64,000 nucleotides of DNA from Anaeromyxobacter oryzae (GTDB lineage: Bacteria > Myxococcota > Myxococcia > Myxococcales > Anaeromyxobacteraceae): assembly GCF_023169945.1 (NCBI RefSeq), contig NZ_AP025591.1, positions 2,440,501 to 2,504,500 on the forward strand, given 5' to 3'. The notes under the pieces were generated by a model. It saw nothing but the letters and a program-made list of their open reading frames with translations, was not told the DNA's origin and ran no database searches. Below are positions 53,638 through 63,176 of the stretch, piece after piece. The position numbers and the translations under genes are program-made. Each line of letters opens with the position of its first letter. The stretch's first letter is position 1.

Positions 53638-54555
53638 TCACTTCGTGCCGATGCAGCCGTCCTGACCGGCGCCGTTCGGGTAGCCCGTGCCCGCGCTGTA
53701 CGCGGCGTTGGACCAGTTGCCCTGGACCTTCCACTGCGTGCCGTCGGAGAACGTGAGCAGCGGCGCGCCGAAGGTCCAGGCGCACTTGTCGGCGTTCTCG
53801 CTCCCGCTCGAGTCGTACCAGCCGCCGTTCCTCGGGTCGGTCATCGTCTCGGAGAATTCGTGCCCGCTCACGTTCGCGAGGGCCGCGAGCCCCTGCGAGT
53901 GGAGGCCGGAGGTGTCCTGGGGATCGCAGCCCGGGTCGCCGTCGAGGTGGAAGAAGAACCCGAACTGCACCGGGACGCCGTTGCACGTTCCGTACGAGTG
54001 CCACGCGCAGTAGCGCGTGTGGCCGCGCGGCGTGTCGACGTAGACCGGGTAGAAGCCGTTCGCGACCGGGTTCGAGATCCGCGCGCAGACCTCGTTCAGG
54101 ATCGTGCTCGTCTTCGGCGCCTGCCTCGGGGCCGGGCTCGAATCCACCTGCGAGCCGCCGTACGACACGGCCGTCGTGACGAGGCCGTTCGTGCCGTCGT
54201 ACTCGGTGTTCGTCCCGGCGTAGCTCGACCCGCCGATGCCGCCGTAGAAGGTGTCGATGCCGCCGATCTTGTCGCCCACGAACGACGCCGAGCTCCAGCT
54301 CGTCCCCCAGAAGATCGCCTGGACCGCGGTGGTCGTGAGGATCGCGCCGCCGTGCCAGGTCATGAGCGGTGAGGTGGACGCCTGGCCCCCCGCCTCGCCG
54401 CGCGCCCAGTGGATGCCGAGCATCGGCGGCTCGTGCGATGACTGCGCGTCGAGCGCCTCGCTGGTCGTGCTCGTCGAGGTGTCCTGCCCCGTGCCTCCGC
54501 AGGAGAGGGCCGCGAGCGCAGCGGCGAGCGTGAACGTCCGGTGAACGGTGCGCAT
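53638..54555 (-). CDS. Exported peptidase-like protein with HExxE motif
   Basis: A 305-residue exported protein with a lipobox-like LAALSC (about 19). The body has WHGGAILTTTAVQAIFWG, a Cys-containing middle (RYCAWHSYGTCN) and GHEFSETMTDPRNGGWYD followed by SENADKC. The HE-F-S-E-TxTDP stretch recalls proteins related to plant EXORDIUM/PHI-1 and some bacterial secreted peptidase-like families; whether it binds zinc is unproven. AAGGAGCC precedes the ATG. The sequence ends at a C-terminal cysteine (QDGCIGTK). Confidence 0.75.
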   Translation of the reverse strand: MRTVHRTFTLAAALAALSCGGTGQDTSTSTTSEALDAQSSHEPPMLGIHWARGEAGGQASTSPLMTWHGGAILTTTAVQAIFWGTSWSSASFVGDKIGGIDTFYGGIGGSSYAGTNTEYDGTNGLVTTAVSYGGSQVDSSPAPRQAPKTSTILNEVCARISNPVANGFYPVYVDTPRGHTRYCAWHSYGTCNGVPVQFGFFFHLDGDPGCDPQDTSGLHSQGLAALANVSGHEFSETMTDPRNGGWYDSSGSENADKCAWTFGAPLLTFSDGTQWKVQGNWSNAAYSAGTGYPNGAGQDGCIGTK

Positions 54556-54836
54556 GACGGCTCCTTGTCCGGGCGTCGCCCGGCGAGACGCCTGCCCCTG
54601 CGCCGGGCGCACGGGGCAGGGCGAGGCTGCTGTCCGTAAGGTGCCCCGGACGGCCTGCAACTCACGTCGGGGCGCTCGGCGGGTCGCCGGTGGGTCGCGC
54701 GCGGCCACCGTGCGCCGGGCGGCGGTCCCTTTCGCGGCGCGTCGCGGGTCCGCCTGCCCCGCCGCACGAGAACCCGCAAGGGAGCGGCCGGACCCGCGGT
54801 CCGGGCGATAGCCCTCGGGCAGGGAGGAGGGACGGC

Positions 54837-56231
54837 ATGGCGACGCCGGCGCGGGCGGTCAGGCAACGGGTCCCGGCAGTGGGCGGCGGAGCGACGCTCC
54901 GGGCGCTCGAAGCGCTCTTCGCACCGCTCGCGACGCGCGACTTCGCCGTGCGGCTCTGGACCGGCGAGGTGCTACCCGCGACCGCGGGCGTCGCACCCCG
55001 CTTCGTGCTGGTGCTCACGCACCCGGCGTCGCTCCTCCGCATGCTCTGGCCGCCCGGGGAGCTCACCGTCGCGGAGGCGTTCGTGCGCGGCGACTGGGAC
55101 GTGGAGGGCGATCTCGTGGCGGCGATCTCGCTCCGGGACCGCCTCCGGCTCGGCCCGCGCGACCTCCTCACGCTCGCGCCGCTCGTGCCCGCGCTCCTCC
55201 GGCACGCCGCGCCGGCCGCGCCCCGCTCCGGCGCCGCTCGCCTCAGGGGCCGCAAGCACACGCTCGGGCGCGACGCCGACGCCGTGCGCCACCACTACGA
55301 GGCCGGGAACGACTTCTACGCGCTGTGGCTCGACGCCCGGATGGTCTACTCGTGCGCCTACTTCCCCGAGCCCACCACCACGCTCGACGCGGCGCAGGAG
55401 GCGAAGCTCGAGCTCGTCTGCCGCAAGCTCAGGCTGGCGCCCGGAGACCGCCTCCTCGACGTCGGCTGCGGCTGGGGCGGGCTCGTGACGTGGGCCGCCG
55501 AGCACCACGGCGTCACCGCGTTGGGCGTCACGCTCAGCCCCGCCCAGGCGGAGCTCGCGCGGGAGCGGATCGCGGCCCGCGGGCTCGCCTCTCGATGCCG
55601 CGTGGAGGTGGCGGACTACCGCGCGCTGCGCGCCGAGCCGTTCGACAAGGTCGTGAGCGTCGGGATGGTCGAGCACGTCGGCGTCGCGCAGCTGCCCACC
55701 TACTTCCGGCGGGCCGCCGAGCTGCTCCGCCCTGGCGGCCTCTTCCTGAACCACGGGATCGCGCCGGCGGTGCCTCGCGACGACGGGCTCCGCGCGAGGC
55801 TCTTCCGCGAGGGCAGCTTCCTGCAGAAGTACGTGTTCCCCGACGGCGAGCTACCATTCCTGCACGAGACCGCCGCAGCGGCGGTGGAGGCCGGCCTGGA
55901 GCTCCGCGACGTCGAGTCGCTCCGGGAGCACTACGCGCTCACCCTGCACAGCTGGCTCGCGCGCCTCGAGGCCCGGCGCGCCGAGGCGGAGCGGGTGGTC
56001 GGCACGACCCGCTACCGGGTGTGGCGGCTGTACATGGCTGGGGCAGCGGCCGATTTCGAGCGCGGCCAGAACACCATCTACCAGGCCGTGTACGTGAAGC
56101 CCGAGGGCGGCCGGAGCGGGCTGCCGCTCACGCGCGGCGGGTGGTACGCGGAGCCGCGCGCGGCGGGTCAGGGCAGCACGCCCAGCTCGTCGAGCGCGGC
56201 ATCGAGCTCGGCGGGATCGCGGTACACCTGA
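54837..56231 (+). CDS. cfa: Cyclopropane-fatty-acyl-phospholipid synthase
   Basis: A 464-residue membrane-associated SAM methyltransferase that adds a methylene bridge to unsaturated phospholipid chains. Motifs: HHYEAGNDFYALWLDARMVYSCAYF (split 142-166), the SAM loop LLDVGCGWGGLVTWAAEHHG (about 205-224), SVGMVEHVG and the late HYALTLHSWLARLEA. AGGGAGGAGG precedes the ATG. The last about 21 residues (AAGQGSTPSSSSAASSS and beyond) lie opposite the end of the HAD gene, so the convergent genes overlap by 64 bp and the tail is low-complexity. Confidence 0.93.
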   Translation: MATPARAVRQRVPAVGGGATLRALEALFAPLATRDFAVRLWTGEVLPATAGVAPRFVLVLTHPASLLRMLWPPGELTVAEAFVRGDWDVEGDLVAAISLRDRLRLGPRDLLTLAPLVPALLRHAAPAAPRSGAARLRGRKHTLGRDADAVRHHYEAGNDFYALWLDARMVYSCAYFPEPTTTLDAAQEAKLELVCRKLRLAPGDRLLDVGCGWGGLVTWAAEHHGVTALGVTLSPAQAELARERIAARGLASRCRVEVADYRALRAEPFDKVVSVGMVEHVGVAQLPTYFRRAAELLRPGGLFLNHGIAPAVPRDDGLRARLFREGSFLQKYVFPDGELPFLHETAAAAVEAGLELRDVESLREHYALTLHSWLARLEARRAEAERVVGTTRYRVWRLYMAGAAADFERGQNTIYQAVYVKPEGGRSGLPLTRGGWYAEPRAAGQGSTPSSSSAASSSAGSRYT

Positions 56232-56830
56232 TACGCGCCCGCCGCGAGCAGCTCGTCCTGGCCGTAGCCACCGGTGAGCAGCCCGACACCCAGCATCCGG
56301 GCGCGCCGGGCGGCGAGGAGATCCCAGACCGCGTCGCCCACCACGTAGCACTCCTCGACGGCGACCCCGAGCCGCCGCTGGCACTCGAGGAACAGGTCCG
56401 GCGCCGGCTTCGCGTGGCGGACGTCGCGCCGCTCGACGACCACCGCGTCGTCCGGAACCTCCAGCGCCGCGAGCGATCCGTCGATCTCCGGTCGGCGGCC
56501 GGAGGTCGCGATCCCGTGCGGCACGCCCGCCGCCCTGAGATGTGCGAGCAGCGTCACCGCGCCGGGCAGCGTGCGCCGCGTCGGGAGCAGGGTCCGGAAC
56601 AGCTCGCCGTGCCGATCCTGGAGGAAGCGCGTCTGCTCGGGCGAGAGCGCGTGTCCCACCTCCCGCGCCACCGCCCGGGTGAAGAGGCCGCCGCTCATCC
56701 CGATCCGGCGGTGGATGCGCCAGCCGTCGATGGGCAGGCCTGCCTCGGCGAGCGCGAGCTGCCACGCGAAGACGTGGGCGTACACCGTGTCGACGAGGGT
56801 GCCATCGAGATCGAAGATGAGCGCGCGCAT
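56168..56830 (-). CDS. HAD-family hydrolase (phosphoglycolate phosphatase-like)
   Basis: A 220-residue HAD phosphatase. The nucleophile pair is Asp7/Asp9 in LIFDLDGTLVD, motif II is TSGRRPEI, the lysine is in HAKPAPDLF and motif IV is VVGDAVWDLLAA. The cap domain is of the small helical type. Substrates such as phosphoglycolate or sugar phosphates are plausible but not readable. GGGAGG precedes the ATG. Its end overlaps the cfa end. Confidence 0.9.
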   Translation of the reverse strand: MRALIFDLDGTLVDTVYAHVFAWQLALAEAGLPIDGWRIHRRIGMSGGLFTRAVAREVGHALSPEQTRFLQDRHGELFRTLLPTRRTLPGAVTLLAHLRAAGVPHGIATSGRRPEIDGSLAALEVPDDAVVVERRDVRHAKPAPDLFLECQRRLGVAVEECYVVGDAVWDLLAARRARMLGVGLLTGGYGQDELLAAGAYQVYRDPAELDAALDELGVLP

Positions 56831-56962
56831 GGCGGCCTCCCCCGCTCGTGGCCCCGGCGCGCGCGTCGCGCTCGAGGCCGCGGCGGGACAGGTTGTAGAG
56901 CGGACGCCGGATCCGGAGGTGCGGGCCGTCGGGGCGTCCGCGGCCCCTTCGAGGGCCGGAGG

Positions 56963-58888
56963 TCACTCCGGGGAGCCGAGCTTGCGCCAGAGCGTGGTGC
57001 GGCCGATGCCGAGCCGCCGGGCCGCCGCCGCCTGGTTGCCCCCGCACTCCTCGAGGACCCGCTGGATGTGCGCGCGCTCGTGGCCACGCCGGGCGGCGCG
57101 CAGCGTGGGACCGCCGCTCGGCCGGCGCCGGCCCTCGAACAGCTCCGGCACCACGACCCGCAGCTCCCGCGCGTCGACCTCGCCGCCGTCCGGCTCGGCG
57201 TAGAGCACCGCGACGCGCTCGAGGACGTTCTCCAGCTCGCGCACGTTCCCGGGCCAGGCGTGGGCGGCGAGGCGCGGCAGGATCGCCCTGAGCGCCCGGT
57301 CCCGCGCCGCGAGGGCGCCGTGCTGCTCGAGGGCGCGCTCGAGCAGGTGGGTGGCGATGAGCGGGATGTCCTCGGGGCGGGCGGCGAGTGGCGGCAGGTG
57401 CAGCCGCAGGATGTTGAGCCGGTAGTAGAGGTCCTCGCGGAAGGCGCCCTCCTCCACGCGCGCGGCGAGGTCGTGGTTCGTCGCGGCCACGACACGGACG
57501 TCGATGGGTGTCGGATCGTTGCTGCCGAGGCGGAGCACCTCGCGCTGCTGGAGGACGCGCAGCAGGCGCGTCTGGAGCGCGAGCGGCATGTCGCCCACCT
57601 CGTCGAGGAAGATCGTGCCGGTGTGGGCCGCCTCGAAGAGACCCGGCTTTCCCCCGCGCCGGGAGCCGGTGAAGGCGCCCTCCTCGTAGCCGAACAGCTC
57701 GGACTCGAGGAGCGTCTCCGGCAGCGCCGCGCAGTTCACCGCGACGAACGGGCGATCCCCGCGGCGGCTCGCCGAGTGGATCCCCTGCGCGAAGAGCTCC
57801 TTCCCGGTGCCGCTCGCGCCCGTGACGAGCACCGTCGCGTCGGTCCGGGCGTAGCGCTCCGCGAGGGCCCGGGTGCGTCGGATCGCGTCGGAGCGACCGA
57901 TGATGTCGGACAGGCGGTGGCGCGCCTCGAACCGCCGCGGGCGGTGCTGCGAGCGGAGGCTCCGGTCGACGCGCTCGATGGCGCTCGCGTCCTGGCAGGT
58001 GAGCACCGCGCCCGTCCGGACCCCCTGCTCCTGGATCGGGATCCGGTTCGTCACGAGCGTCCGCCGCCCGAGCCGCTCGATCTTCTCCAGCTCCGCGTCC
58101 CCGCCGTCGAGCACCCGCGAGAGGCTCAGCGCTGGCGCGACGCGCGCGAGGGGGACCCCGATCGCCTGCTCCGCGGAGATGCCGAGGAGCCGCTCCATCG
58201 CCGGGTTGATCGACTGGATCCGGTGCTCGCGGTCGACGGCGACCACGCCCTCCGCGAGATGCCGGAGGATGGCGTCGACGCGCTCGCGCTTCGCGTCCTC
58301 GACCCGCGTCGCGCGCGCGATCTCGATGGCGCGGTCGATCGCCTCGCAGACCGCGGTCTGCGAGTAGAGGAAGATCCACCGGAGGCCGGCCCGCTCCGAG
58401 AGCTCGGTGACCGCCGACGGCCCGACGATCACCTCGATGCCCTTCTTCGCGAGCTCGCGGACGCAAGCGTCGGCCTCCTCGACCGTCTCGTAGGCGCGCT
58501 GCTCGATCTCGAGGCCGTACAGGCTCTTGAAGTGCTCGAGCTCGGGCGTCACCTGGCCGTGGTTCACGATCGCGACCCGGCGGGAGAGCCGCCGCGCCTT
58601 CGCGAGCGCCTGGAGGACGTCGAAGCCGGTGGGCTGGATCGTCACCACGGGCACCGTGGCGCGCTTCTTCAGGAACGCGCCGTTCGCGCCGGCGGAGATG
58701 ATGACGTCCACCTCCTCGCCGGCGCGCATGAGCGTCCGCGCGACCTCCACCGCCTCGTCGAACCCCTTGTCGAAGACCCGGATGTGCGCGCGCCCGGCGT
58801 AGGAGGGGACGACGCGCTCGAGGAGGTCGTTCAGGCGGCTCAGGCTGAACGCCCAGAGGATGGGCTTGCGGTCCCGGGGCTGGGGCAT
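56963..58888 (-). CDS. PrpR-type sigma-54-dependent activator
   Basis: A 641-residue regulator. Residues about 10-190 are a PrpR_N sensor domain ([53 protein letters not shown]), residues about 205-320 a PAS domain ([20 protein letters not shown]), residues about 335-560 a sigma-54 AAA+ domain (Walker [14 protein letters not shown] loop, [17 protein letters not shown]) and the C-terminus a Fis-type HTH ([18 protein letters not shown]). PrpR_N senses small acids or their derivatives. It is divergent from sucC, with a dyad and a -24/-12 site between, so sucCD is its likely target. The ATG at 58888 opens the family N-terminus; the longer frame to 59101 was rejected. Confidence 0.9.
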   Translation of the reverse strand: MPQPRDRKPILWAFSLSRLNDLLERVVPSYAGRAHIRVFDKGFDEAVEVARTLMRAGEEVDVIISAGANGAFLKKRATVPVVTIQPTGFDVLQALAKARRLSRRVAIVNHGQVTPELEHFKSLYGLEIEQRAYETVEEADACVRELAKKGIEVIVGPSAVTELSERAGLRWIFLYSQTAVCEAIDRAIEIARATRVEDAKRERVDAILRHLAEGVVAVDREHRIQSINPAMERLLGISAEQAIGVPLARVAPALSLSRVLDGGDAELEKIERLGRRTLVTNRIPIQEQGVRTGAVLTCQDASAIERVDRSLRSQHRPRRFEARHRLSDIIGRSDAIRRTRALAERYARTDATVLVTGASGTGKELFAQGIHSASRRGDRPFVAVNCAALPETLLESELFGYEEGAFTGSRRGGKPGLFEAAHTGTIFLDEVGDMPLALQTRLLRVLQQREVLRLGSNDPTPIDVRVVAATNHDLAARVEEGAFREDLYYRLNILRLHLPPLAARPEDIPLIATHLLERALEQHGALAARDRALRAILPRLAAHAWPGNVRELENVLERVAVLYAEPDGGEVDARELRVVVPELFEGRRRPSGGPTLRAARRGHERAHIQRVLEECGGNQAAAARRLGIGRTTLWRKLGSPE

Positions 58889-58900
58889 GTGTCCCGGAAT

Positions 58901-58918
58901 CGGAACACATCCGTTCCG
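58901..58918. promoter_or_regulatory. Dyad, candidate binding site of the PrpR-type activator
   Basis: CGGAAC, six bases, GTTCCG: exact inverted arms 12 bp upstream of the activator start, with an overlapping TTCCGGAA palindrome at 58914-58921. It lies about 120 bp upstream of the sigma-54 site, a normal distance for an enhancer-type activator, and is also placed to repress its own gene. Confidence 0.5.
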
Positions 58919-59039
58919 GAAACGGAAGGGCGCCACCCGCGCGACGCAGTTCCTCCCCTGGCCCGGGGTCCCTGTCGCGACGGGCACTTGGCGCCTGGTC
59001 GACGTTCCGCGCCGGCGCCGGGAGCGCCCCCGCGCGCGC

Positions 59040-59054
59040 TGGCGCGCGCCTTGC
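59040..59054 (+). promoter_or_regulatory. Candidate sigma-54 promoter of sucC
   Basis: TGGCGCG, four bases (CGCC), TTGC. GG at 59041-59042 and GC at 59053-59054 have the 12-base offset. It matches the TGGCRCG-N4-TTGC core fully; only the following base (G) departs. Predicted start near 59066, about 105 bp before the sucC GTG. Confidence 0.55.
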
Positions 59055-59171
59055 GATGCGCCCTGTCGCACGGCGCGGAGAGCGCCGGGCGCGCAGGGCA
59101 CGGTGGACCGGCAGCGCGTGGCGCGCCGGATCCAGCGGCCGAACCCATGGCCCCGTAACCCGGAGGGAAGC

Positions 59172-60338
59172 GTGAAGATCCACGAGTACCAGGCGAAGGA
59201 GATCCTGCGCCGCTTCGGCGTGGCGGTGCCGCGGGGCTACCTCGCGACGACCCCGCTCGAGGCGGAGGGAGCGGCGCAGCAGCTCGGCGGCGGCATCTGC
59301 GTGGTGAAGGCGCAGATCCAGGCGGGCGGCCGCGGCAAGGCCGGCGGCGTGAAGCTCGCGCGCTCCCCCGAGGAGGCGCACCAGCACGCGGCCCTGATGC
59401 TCGGCTCGGTCCTCCGGACCGCGCAGACCGGGCCCGAAGGACAGGAGGTCCGCAAGGTCTACGTCGAGGAGGGCTGTCGCATCGCGCGCGAGCTCTACCT
59501 CGGCATCACCCTCGATCGCGAGCGCGGCCGCGTCGCGGTCATGGCGTCGTCGGAAGGTGGCGTCGACATCGAGGATGTCGCGAGGAACCACCCGGAGCGG
59601 ATCCTCCGCGAAGCCGTCGATCCGCTCACCGGGCTGACGCCGTACCAGGCGCGCCGCCTCGCGTTCGGGCTCGAGCTCGTCGGCGAGTCCGTCGACGCGT
59701 TCGTGCGGTTCGCGACGGCGCTCCACCGCGCTTACGCCGCGACCGACGCGTCGCTCGCCGAGATCAACCCGCTCGTCCTCACGGTGACGGGCGAGGTCCT
59801 GGCGCTCGACGCGAAGATGACGTTCGACGACAACGCGCTCGCCCGGAACCCGGAGATCGCCGCGATGCGGGATCCCGCCGAGGAGGATCCGCGCGAGGCG
59901 GACGCGAAGGATCACGACCTCGCGTACATCGCCCTCGACGGCGACATCGGCTGCATGGTGAACGGCGCCGGCCTCGCGATGGCGACGATGGACGTGATCC
60001 GCCTCGCGGGCGGGGCGCCGGCGAACTTCCTCGACGTGGGCGGCGGCGCCGACGAGGAGAAGGTCGAGGCCGCGTTCAAGCTGCTGCTCGCCGACCCGCA
60101 CGTGAAGGCCGTCCTCGTGAACATCTTCGGCGGGATCATGAAGTGCGACGTCATCGCGAACGGGATCGTCGCGGCCGCGAAGCAGGTCGGCCTCGGGATC
60201 CCGCTCGTCGTGCGCCTGCAGGGCACGAACGTCGAGCTCGGCAAGGAGATCCTCGCCGCGAGCGACGTCCTCGCCATCCCCGCCGACGACCTCGGCGACG
60301 CCGCCCGCAAGGCGGTCGCCGCCGCCCGGGCCGCCTGA
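59172..60338 (+). CDS. sucC: Succinyl-CoA ligase (ADP/GDP-forming), beta subunit
   Basis: A 388-residue ATP-grasp subunit: [19 protein letters not shown] at the start, [19 protein letters not shown] for nucleotide binding, [19 protein letters not shown] and [18 protein letters not shown]. It makes succinate plus ATP from succinyl-CoA with SucD; a malate-CoA ligase (MtkA-like) role cannot be excluded. The GTG at 59172 has GGAGGGAAG upstream. It is the first gene of sucCD and stands behind a sigma-54-type site, divergent from a PrpR-type activator. Confidence 0.93.
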   Translation: MKIHEYQAKEILRRFGVAVPRGYLATTPLEAEGAAQQLGGGICVVKAQIQAGGRGKAGGVKLARSPEEAHQHAALMLGSVLRTAQTGPEGQEVRKVYVEEGCRIARELYLGITLDRERGRVAVMASSEGGVDIEDVARNHPERILREAVDPLTGLTPYQARRLAFGLELVGESVDAFVRFATALHRAYAATDASLAEINPLVLTVTGEVLALDAKMTFDDNALARNPEIAAMRDPAEEDPREADAKDHDLAYIALDGDIGCMVNGAGLAMATMDVIRLAGGAPANFLDVGGGADEEKVEAAFKLLLADPHVKAVLVNIFGGIMKCDVIANGIVAAAKQVGLGIPLVVRLQGTNVELGKEILAASDVLAIPADDLGDAARKAVAAARAA

Positions 60339-60359
60339 CCCCAGGACCAGGAGAACGCC

Positions 60360-61349
60360 ATGAGCATCCTCGTGGGCCGGCGGACCCGGCTCCTCGTGCA
60401 GGGCATCACCGGATCGGCGGGCAGCTTCCACGCCGAGCAGATGCTGGACTACGGCACGTGCGTCGTCGCCGGCGTCACGCCGGGCCGCGGCGGCACGCGC
60501 TTCGAGGGCGCGGTGCCCGTCTTCCACACCGTCGAGCAGGCGGTCCGGGAGACCGGCGCCACCGCGTCGGTGATCTTCGTGCCGCCGCCCTACGCGGCGG
60601 ACGCGATCCTGGAGGCGGCGGACGCCGGGCTCGAGCTCGTCGTCGCCATCACCGAGGGGATCCCGATCCTCGACATGGTGCGCGTGAAGCGCTTCCTCTC
60701 GGATCGCCCCGGCACGCGCCTCCTCGGCCCGAACTGCCCCGGCGTGATCACGCCCGGCGAGTGCAAGATCGGGATCATGCCCGGGCACATCCACCGCCCC
60801 GGGCGCGTCGGCATCGTCTCCCGGTCCGGCACGCTCACGTACGAGGCCGTGCACCAGCTCTCGGCGCTCGGCCTCGGGCAGTCGACCGCCGTGGGCATCG
60901 GCGGCGACCCCGTGCACGGGACCGACTTCATCGACTGCCTCCGGCTGTTCGAGCGCGATCCGGAGACGGACGCGGTGATCCTCATCGGCGAGATCGGCGG
61001 CGCCGAGGAGGAGGCCGCGGCCGCGTGGATCGCTGGCCACATGTCGAAGCCGGTGGTGGGGTTCATCGCCGGACGCACCGCGCCGCCCGGGAAGCGGATG
61101 GGCCACGCGGGCGCCGTCATCTCCGGCGGGAGCGGGACCGCGGCCGCCAAGCTCGAGGCGCTCGCGCGCGCCGGCGTGACGCTGTGCGACGGCCCGCACC
61201 TCCTCGGCCAGACCATGAAGGACGTGCTCGCCGCGCCGCGCCGGCGGGCCCAGGCCCGGCGCGACCGCGAGCGGCGTGGCGCCGGCGGGACCGCCGTCGT
61301 GCCGGCGCGCGCGGCGCGATCGGCGGACCTCGACCTCGACGAGGAGTGA
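60360..61349 (+). CDS. sucD: Succinyl-CoA ligase, alpha subunit
   Basis: A 329-residue CoA-binding subunit: [17 protein letters not shown] (13-29), [20 protein letters not shown], and the phosphohistidine site in [15 protein letters not shown] (about 243-257). It is about 35 residues longer than usual because of a charged tail ([14 protein letters not shown], then [16 protein letters not shown]). It follows sucC after 21 bp and shares its promoter. Confidence 0.93.
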   Translation: MSILVGRRTRLLVQGITGSAGSFHAEQMLDYGTCVVAGVTPGRGGTRFEGAVPVFHTVEQAVRETGATASVIFVPPPYAADAILEAADAGLELVVAITEGIPILDMVRVKRFLSDRPGTRLLGPNCPGVITPGECKIGIMPGHIHRPGRVGIVSRSGTLTYEAVHQLSALGLGQSTAVGIGGDPVHGTDFIDCLRLFERDPETDAVILIGEIGGAEEEAAAAWIAGHMSKPVVGFIAGRTAPPGKRMGHAGAVISGGSGTAAAKLEALARAGVTLCDGPHLLGQTMKDVLAAPRRRAQARRDRERRGAGGTAVVPARAARSADLDLDEE

Positions 61350-61356
61350 GCGCCCG

Positions 61357-61593
61357 GTGGGACGACCGGACGTCGCGACGCTGGAGCGGCTCCTGGCGGA
61401 GCAACTCGCCGGCGTGCCGCTCACGCGGGTCGAGCGCGCCGAGGCGCTCTGCATGGCCCTCGGCCTCGAGCCGGCGCTCTCGGCCGCGGTGAGCGGACGC
61501 GCCGCGGCCACCGTCCGCGCGCGCCGGAGGAGGATCGTCGAGAAGCTCGTGCGCGCCGCCGCCGCCCGCAGGGGCGGGCGACCGCCGCCCTGA
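61357..61593 (+). CDS. Small Arg-rich protein after sucD, unknown
   Basis: A 78-residue frame starting at GTG, 7 bp after the sucD stop: TLERLLAEQLAGVPLTRVER, ALSAAVSGRAAATVRARRRR and a basic C-terminus. Helical, possibly nucleic-acid binding. Only position and frame support it; no homologue was recognised. Confidence 0.45.
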   Translation: MGRPDVATLERLLAEQLAGVPLTRVERAEALCMALGLEPALSAAVSGRAAATVRARRRRIVEKLVRAAAARRGGRPPP

Positions 61594-61655
61594 GCGGCGA
61601 GGGGGGAGCCCCGGCACTCCCTGGCGCTTCGGCGCTCTTCGCGCCGGGCGCGCGG

Positions 61656-61871
61656 TCAGCGCCGCGGGGCGTCGCCCGGCTCGTCCGGCTCGCCCTCGGG
61701 CGGCTTCTCGTTCTCGCCGCCGGACCAGCGCGGGCGCGGCACCTCCGGCGTCTCGGGCGCGGCCGGGTAGGGAAGCGGGGTCTCGTCGGCGATGCCGGGC
61801 GGCGCCGGGCCCGGCCCGCCGGCCAGGCCGGGCTCGTCGGTGATCGGGATGCGAGGCTTGTCGTCGGGCAT
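61656..61871 (-). CDS. Small proline-rich protein, unknown
   Basis: A 71-residue acidic, Pro/Gly-rich protein (MPDDKPRIPITDEPGLAGG; EKPPEGEPDEPGDAPRR) with no secondary structure or export signal. CGGAGGCACCC precedes the ATG. Probably disordered; role unknown. It converges on the small sucD-linked gene. Confidence 0.6.
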   Translation of the reverse strand: MPDDKPRIPITDEPGLAGGPGPAPPGIADETPLPYPAAPETPEVPRPRWSGGENEKPPEGEPDEPGDAPRR

Positions 61872-62107
61872 GGGTGCCTCCGTCCGAAACCTAGGGGTGC
61901 GCCGCGCCCGCGGAGGAGCGAGCCGCCCGGCCCGGCCGGACGGCCGGCGCATTGGCCTGGCGCGGCCGCCATCCCCATCTTGTGGATGTTCCATCGGGAC
62001 GAGGCAGCCGAGGTACGCCGCCGGCGCGCGGCCGCACGGTCGGCCCGCGGTGCCCCGGGGAGCACGGACGCCGGCGCGACGGGGCGCCGGCCGGCGAGGA
62101 GGATGCC

Positions 62108-62536
62108 ATGAGGGTGGAGGAGCTGATGAGCAGCGCCACCGGCTGCAGGGCGGACGACTCCGTCCGCGACTGCGCGCGGGTGATGCGGGACGAGAGCATC
62201 GGATTCATGCCGATCTGCGACGACCACGAGAGGCCCATCGGCGCGATCACCGACCGCGACCTCGCGGTCCGGGTGCTCGCCGACGGGCGGTCGCCGGACG
62301 AGAAGGTGCAGTCCTTCATGTCGCGGGGCGTGATCAGCTGCCGGCTCGGCGCGGACGTGCAGGACGCCGAGCGGCTCATGCGCGAGAAGCGCAAGTCGCG
62401 GATCATGGTCTGCGACGACGACGGGAAGCTGAAGGGCGTCATCAGCCTCGCCGACATCGCCGACATCGAGAGCGAGCAGTCGGCGGGCGCGACGCTGCAG
62501 CAGGTGAAGAGCGATCAGCCGTCGGCGACGCACTGA
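62108..62536 (+). CDS. Two-CBS-domain protein
   Basis: A 142-residue protein made of a CBS pair: VEELMSSATGCRADDSVRDC and IGAITDRDLAVRVLADG, then VQSFMSRGVISCRLGADVQD and KGVISLADIADIES. CBS pairs bind adenosine nucleotides and act as energy-state sensors. GGAGGAGGATGCC precedes the ATG. It stands alone, 236 bp from the divergent small gene. Confidence 0.92.
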   Translation: MRVEELMSSATGCRADDSVRDCARVMRDESIGFMPICDDHERPIGAITDRDLAVRVLADGRSPDEKVQSFMSRGVISCRLGADVQDAERLMREKRKSRIMVCDDDGKLKGVISLADIADIESEQSAGATLQQVKSDQPSATH

Positions 62537-62666
62537 CGGCACCGCCGGCCACCGGGCAGCGCCTTCGCGTGGCGCTGCCCGGGCGCCGGCGGCTTTGGGA
62601 CCGGAGCGGGCCGACCTCGCCGATCTGCTCGCGGCGACGTGGCCGACTCGCCGGCGCCGCCGCGCG

Positions 62667-63176
62667 TCACCGCCGCGCGCGGTCGAACAGCGGACCCGGG
62701 ACCGGCGCCGCCTCGTGCGCGAGCAGCCACCGCTTCCGCGCGAGCCCGCCGGCGTAGCCGGTGAGCGTGCCGTCGGCGCCGATCACCCGGTGGCATGGCA
62801 CCACGATCGCGAGCGGGTTCTGGCCGTTCGCGGCGCCGACGGCGCGGACCGCCGCGGGGCGGCCGACGGTGCGCGCCAGCTCGCCGTAGGTGCGCGTCTC
62901 GCCGAACGGGATCGCGCGGAGCGCCGTCCAGACCGCGCGCTGGAAGTCCGTGCCTCCGAGGTGCAGCGGGAGCTCGAACGCGGTCCTCCGGCCGGCGAGG
63001 TACTCCGCGAGCTGCTCCCGGGCGCGCTCGAGCACCGGGTGAGCCGGCGCGGCCTGCGCCGCGACCGCGGACGAGGCGGCCTCGTCCCCGAGGTGTACGG
63101 CGACGAGGGCATCGTCGTTCGCGACCAGCGTGATCGTGCCGAGCGGCGAGGGCATCGAGAGCGCGTGTCGGGTCAT
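62667..63176 (-). CDS. ogt: Methylated-DNA-[protein]-cysteine S-methyltransferase
   Basis: A 169-residue DNA repair protein that moves the methyl group from O6-methylguanine to its own cysteine. The acceptor site is [13 protein letters not shown] (about 123-135), with the DNA-binding [23 protein letters not shown] just before it. The ATG overlaps the alkA stop (ATGA), so the two alkylation-repair genes are coupled. Confidence 0.95.
   Translation of the reverse strand: MTRHALSMPSPLGTITLVANDDALVAVHLGDEAASSAVAAQAAPAHPVLERAREQLAEYLAGRRTAFELPLHLGGTDFQRAVWTALRAIPFGETRTYGELARTVGRPAAVRAVGAANGQNPLAIVVPCHRVIGADGTLTGYAGGLARKRWLLAHEAAPVPGPLFDRARR

Noticed and set aside
55851..61511. An 1886-codon open frame on the minus strand across several genes
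   Set aside because: It crosses cfa, HAD, the PrpR-type gene and sucCD in the wrong frame. Composition is Arg/Ala/Pro-rich shadow sequence with no domain.
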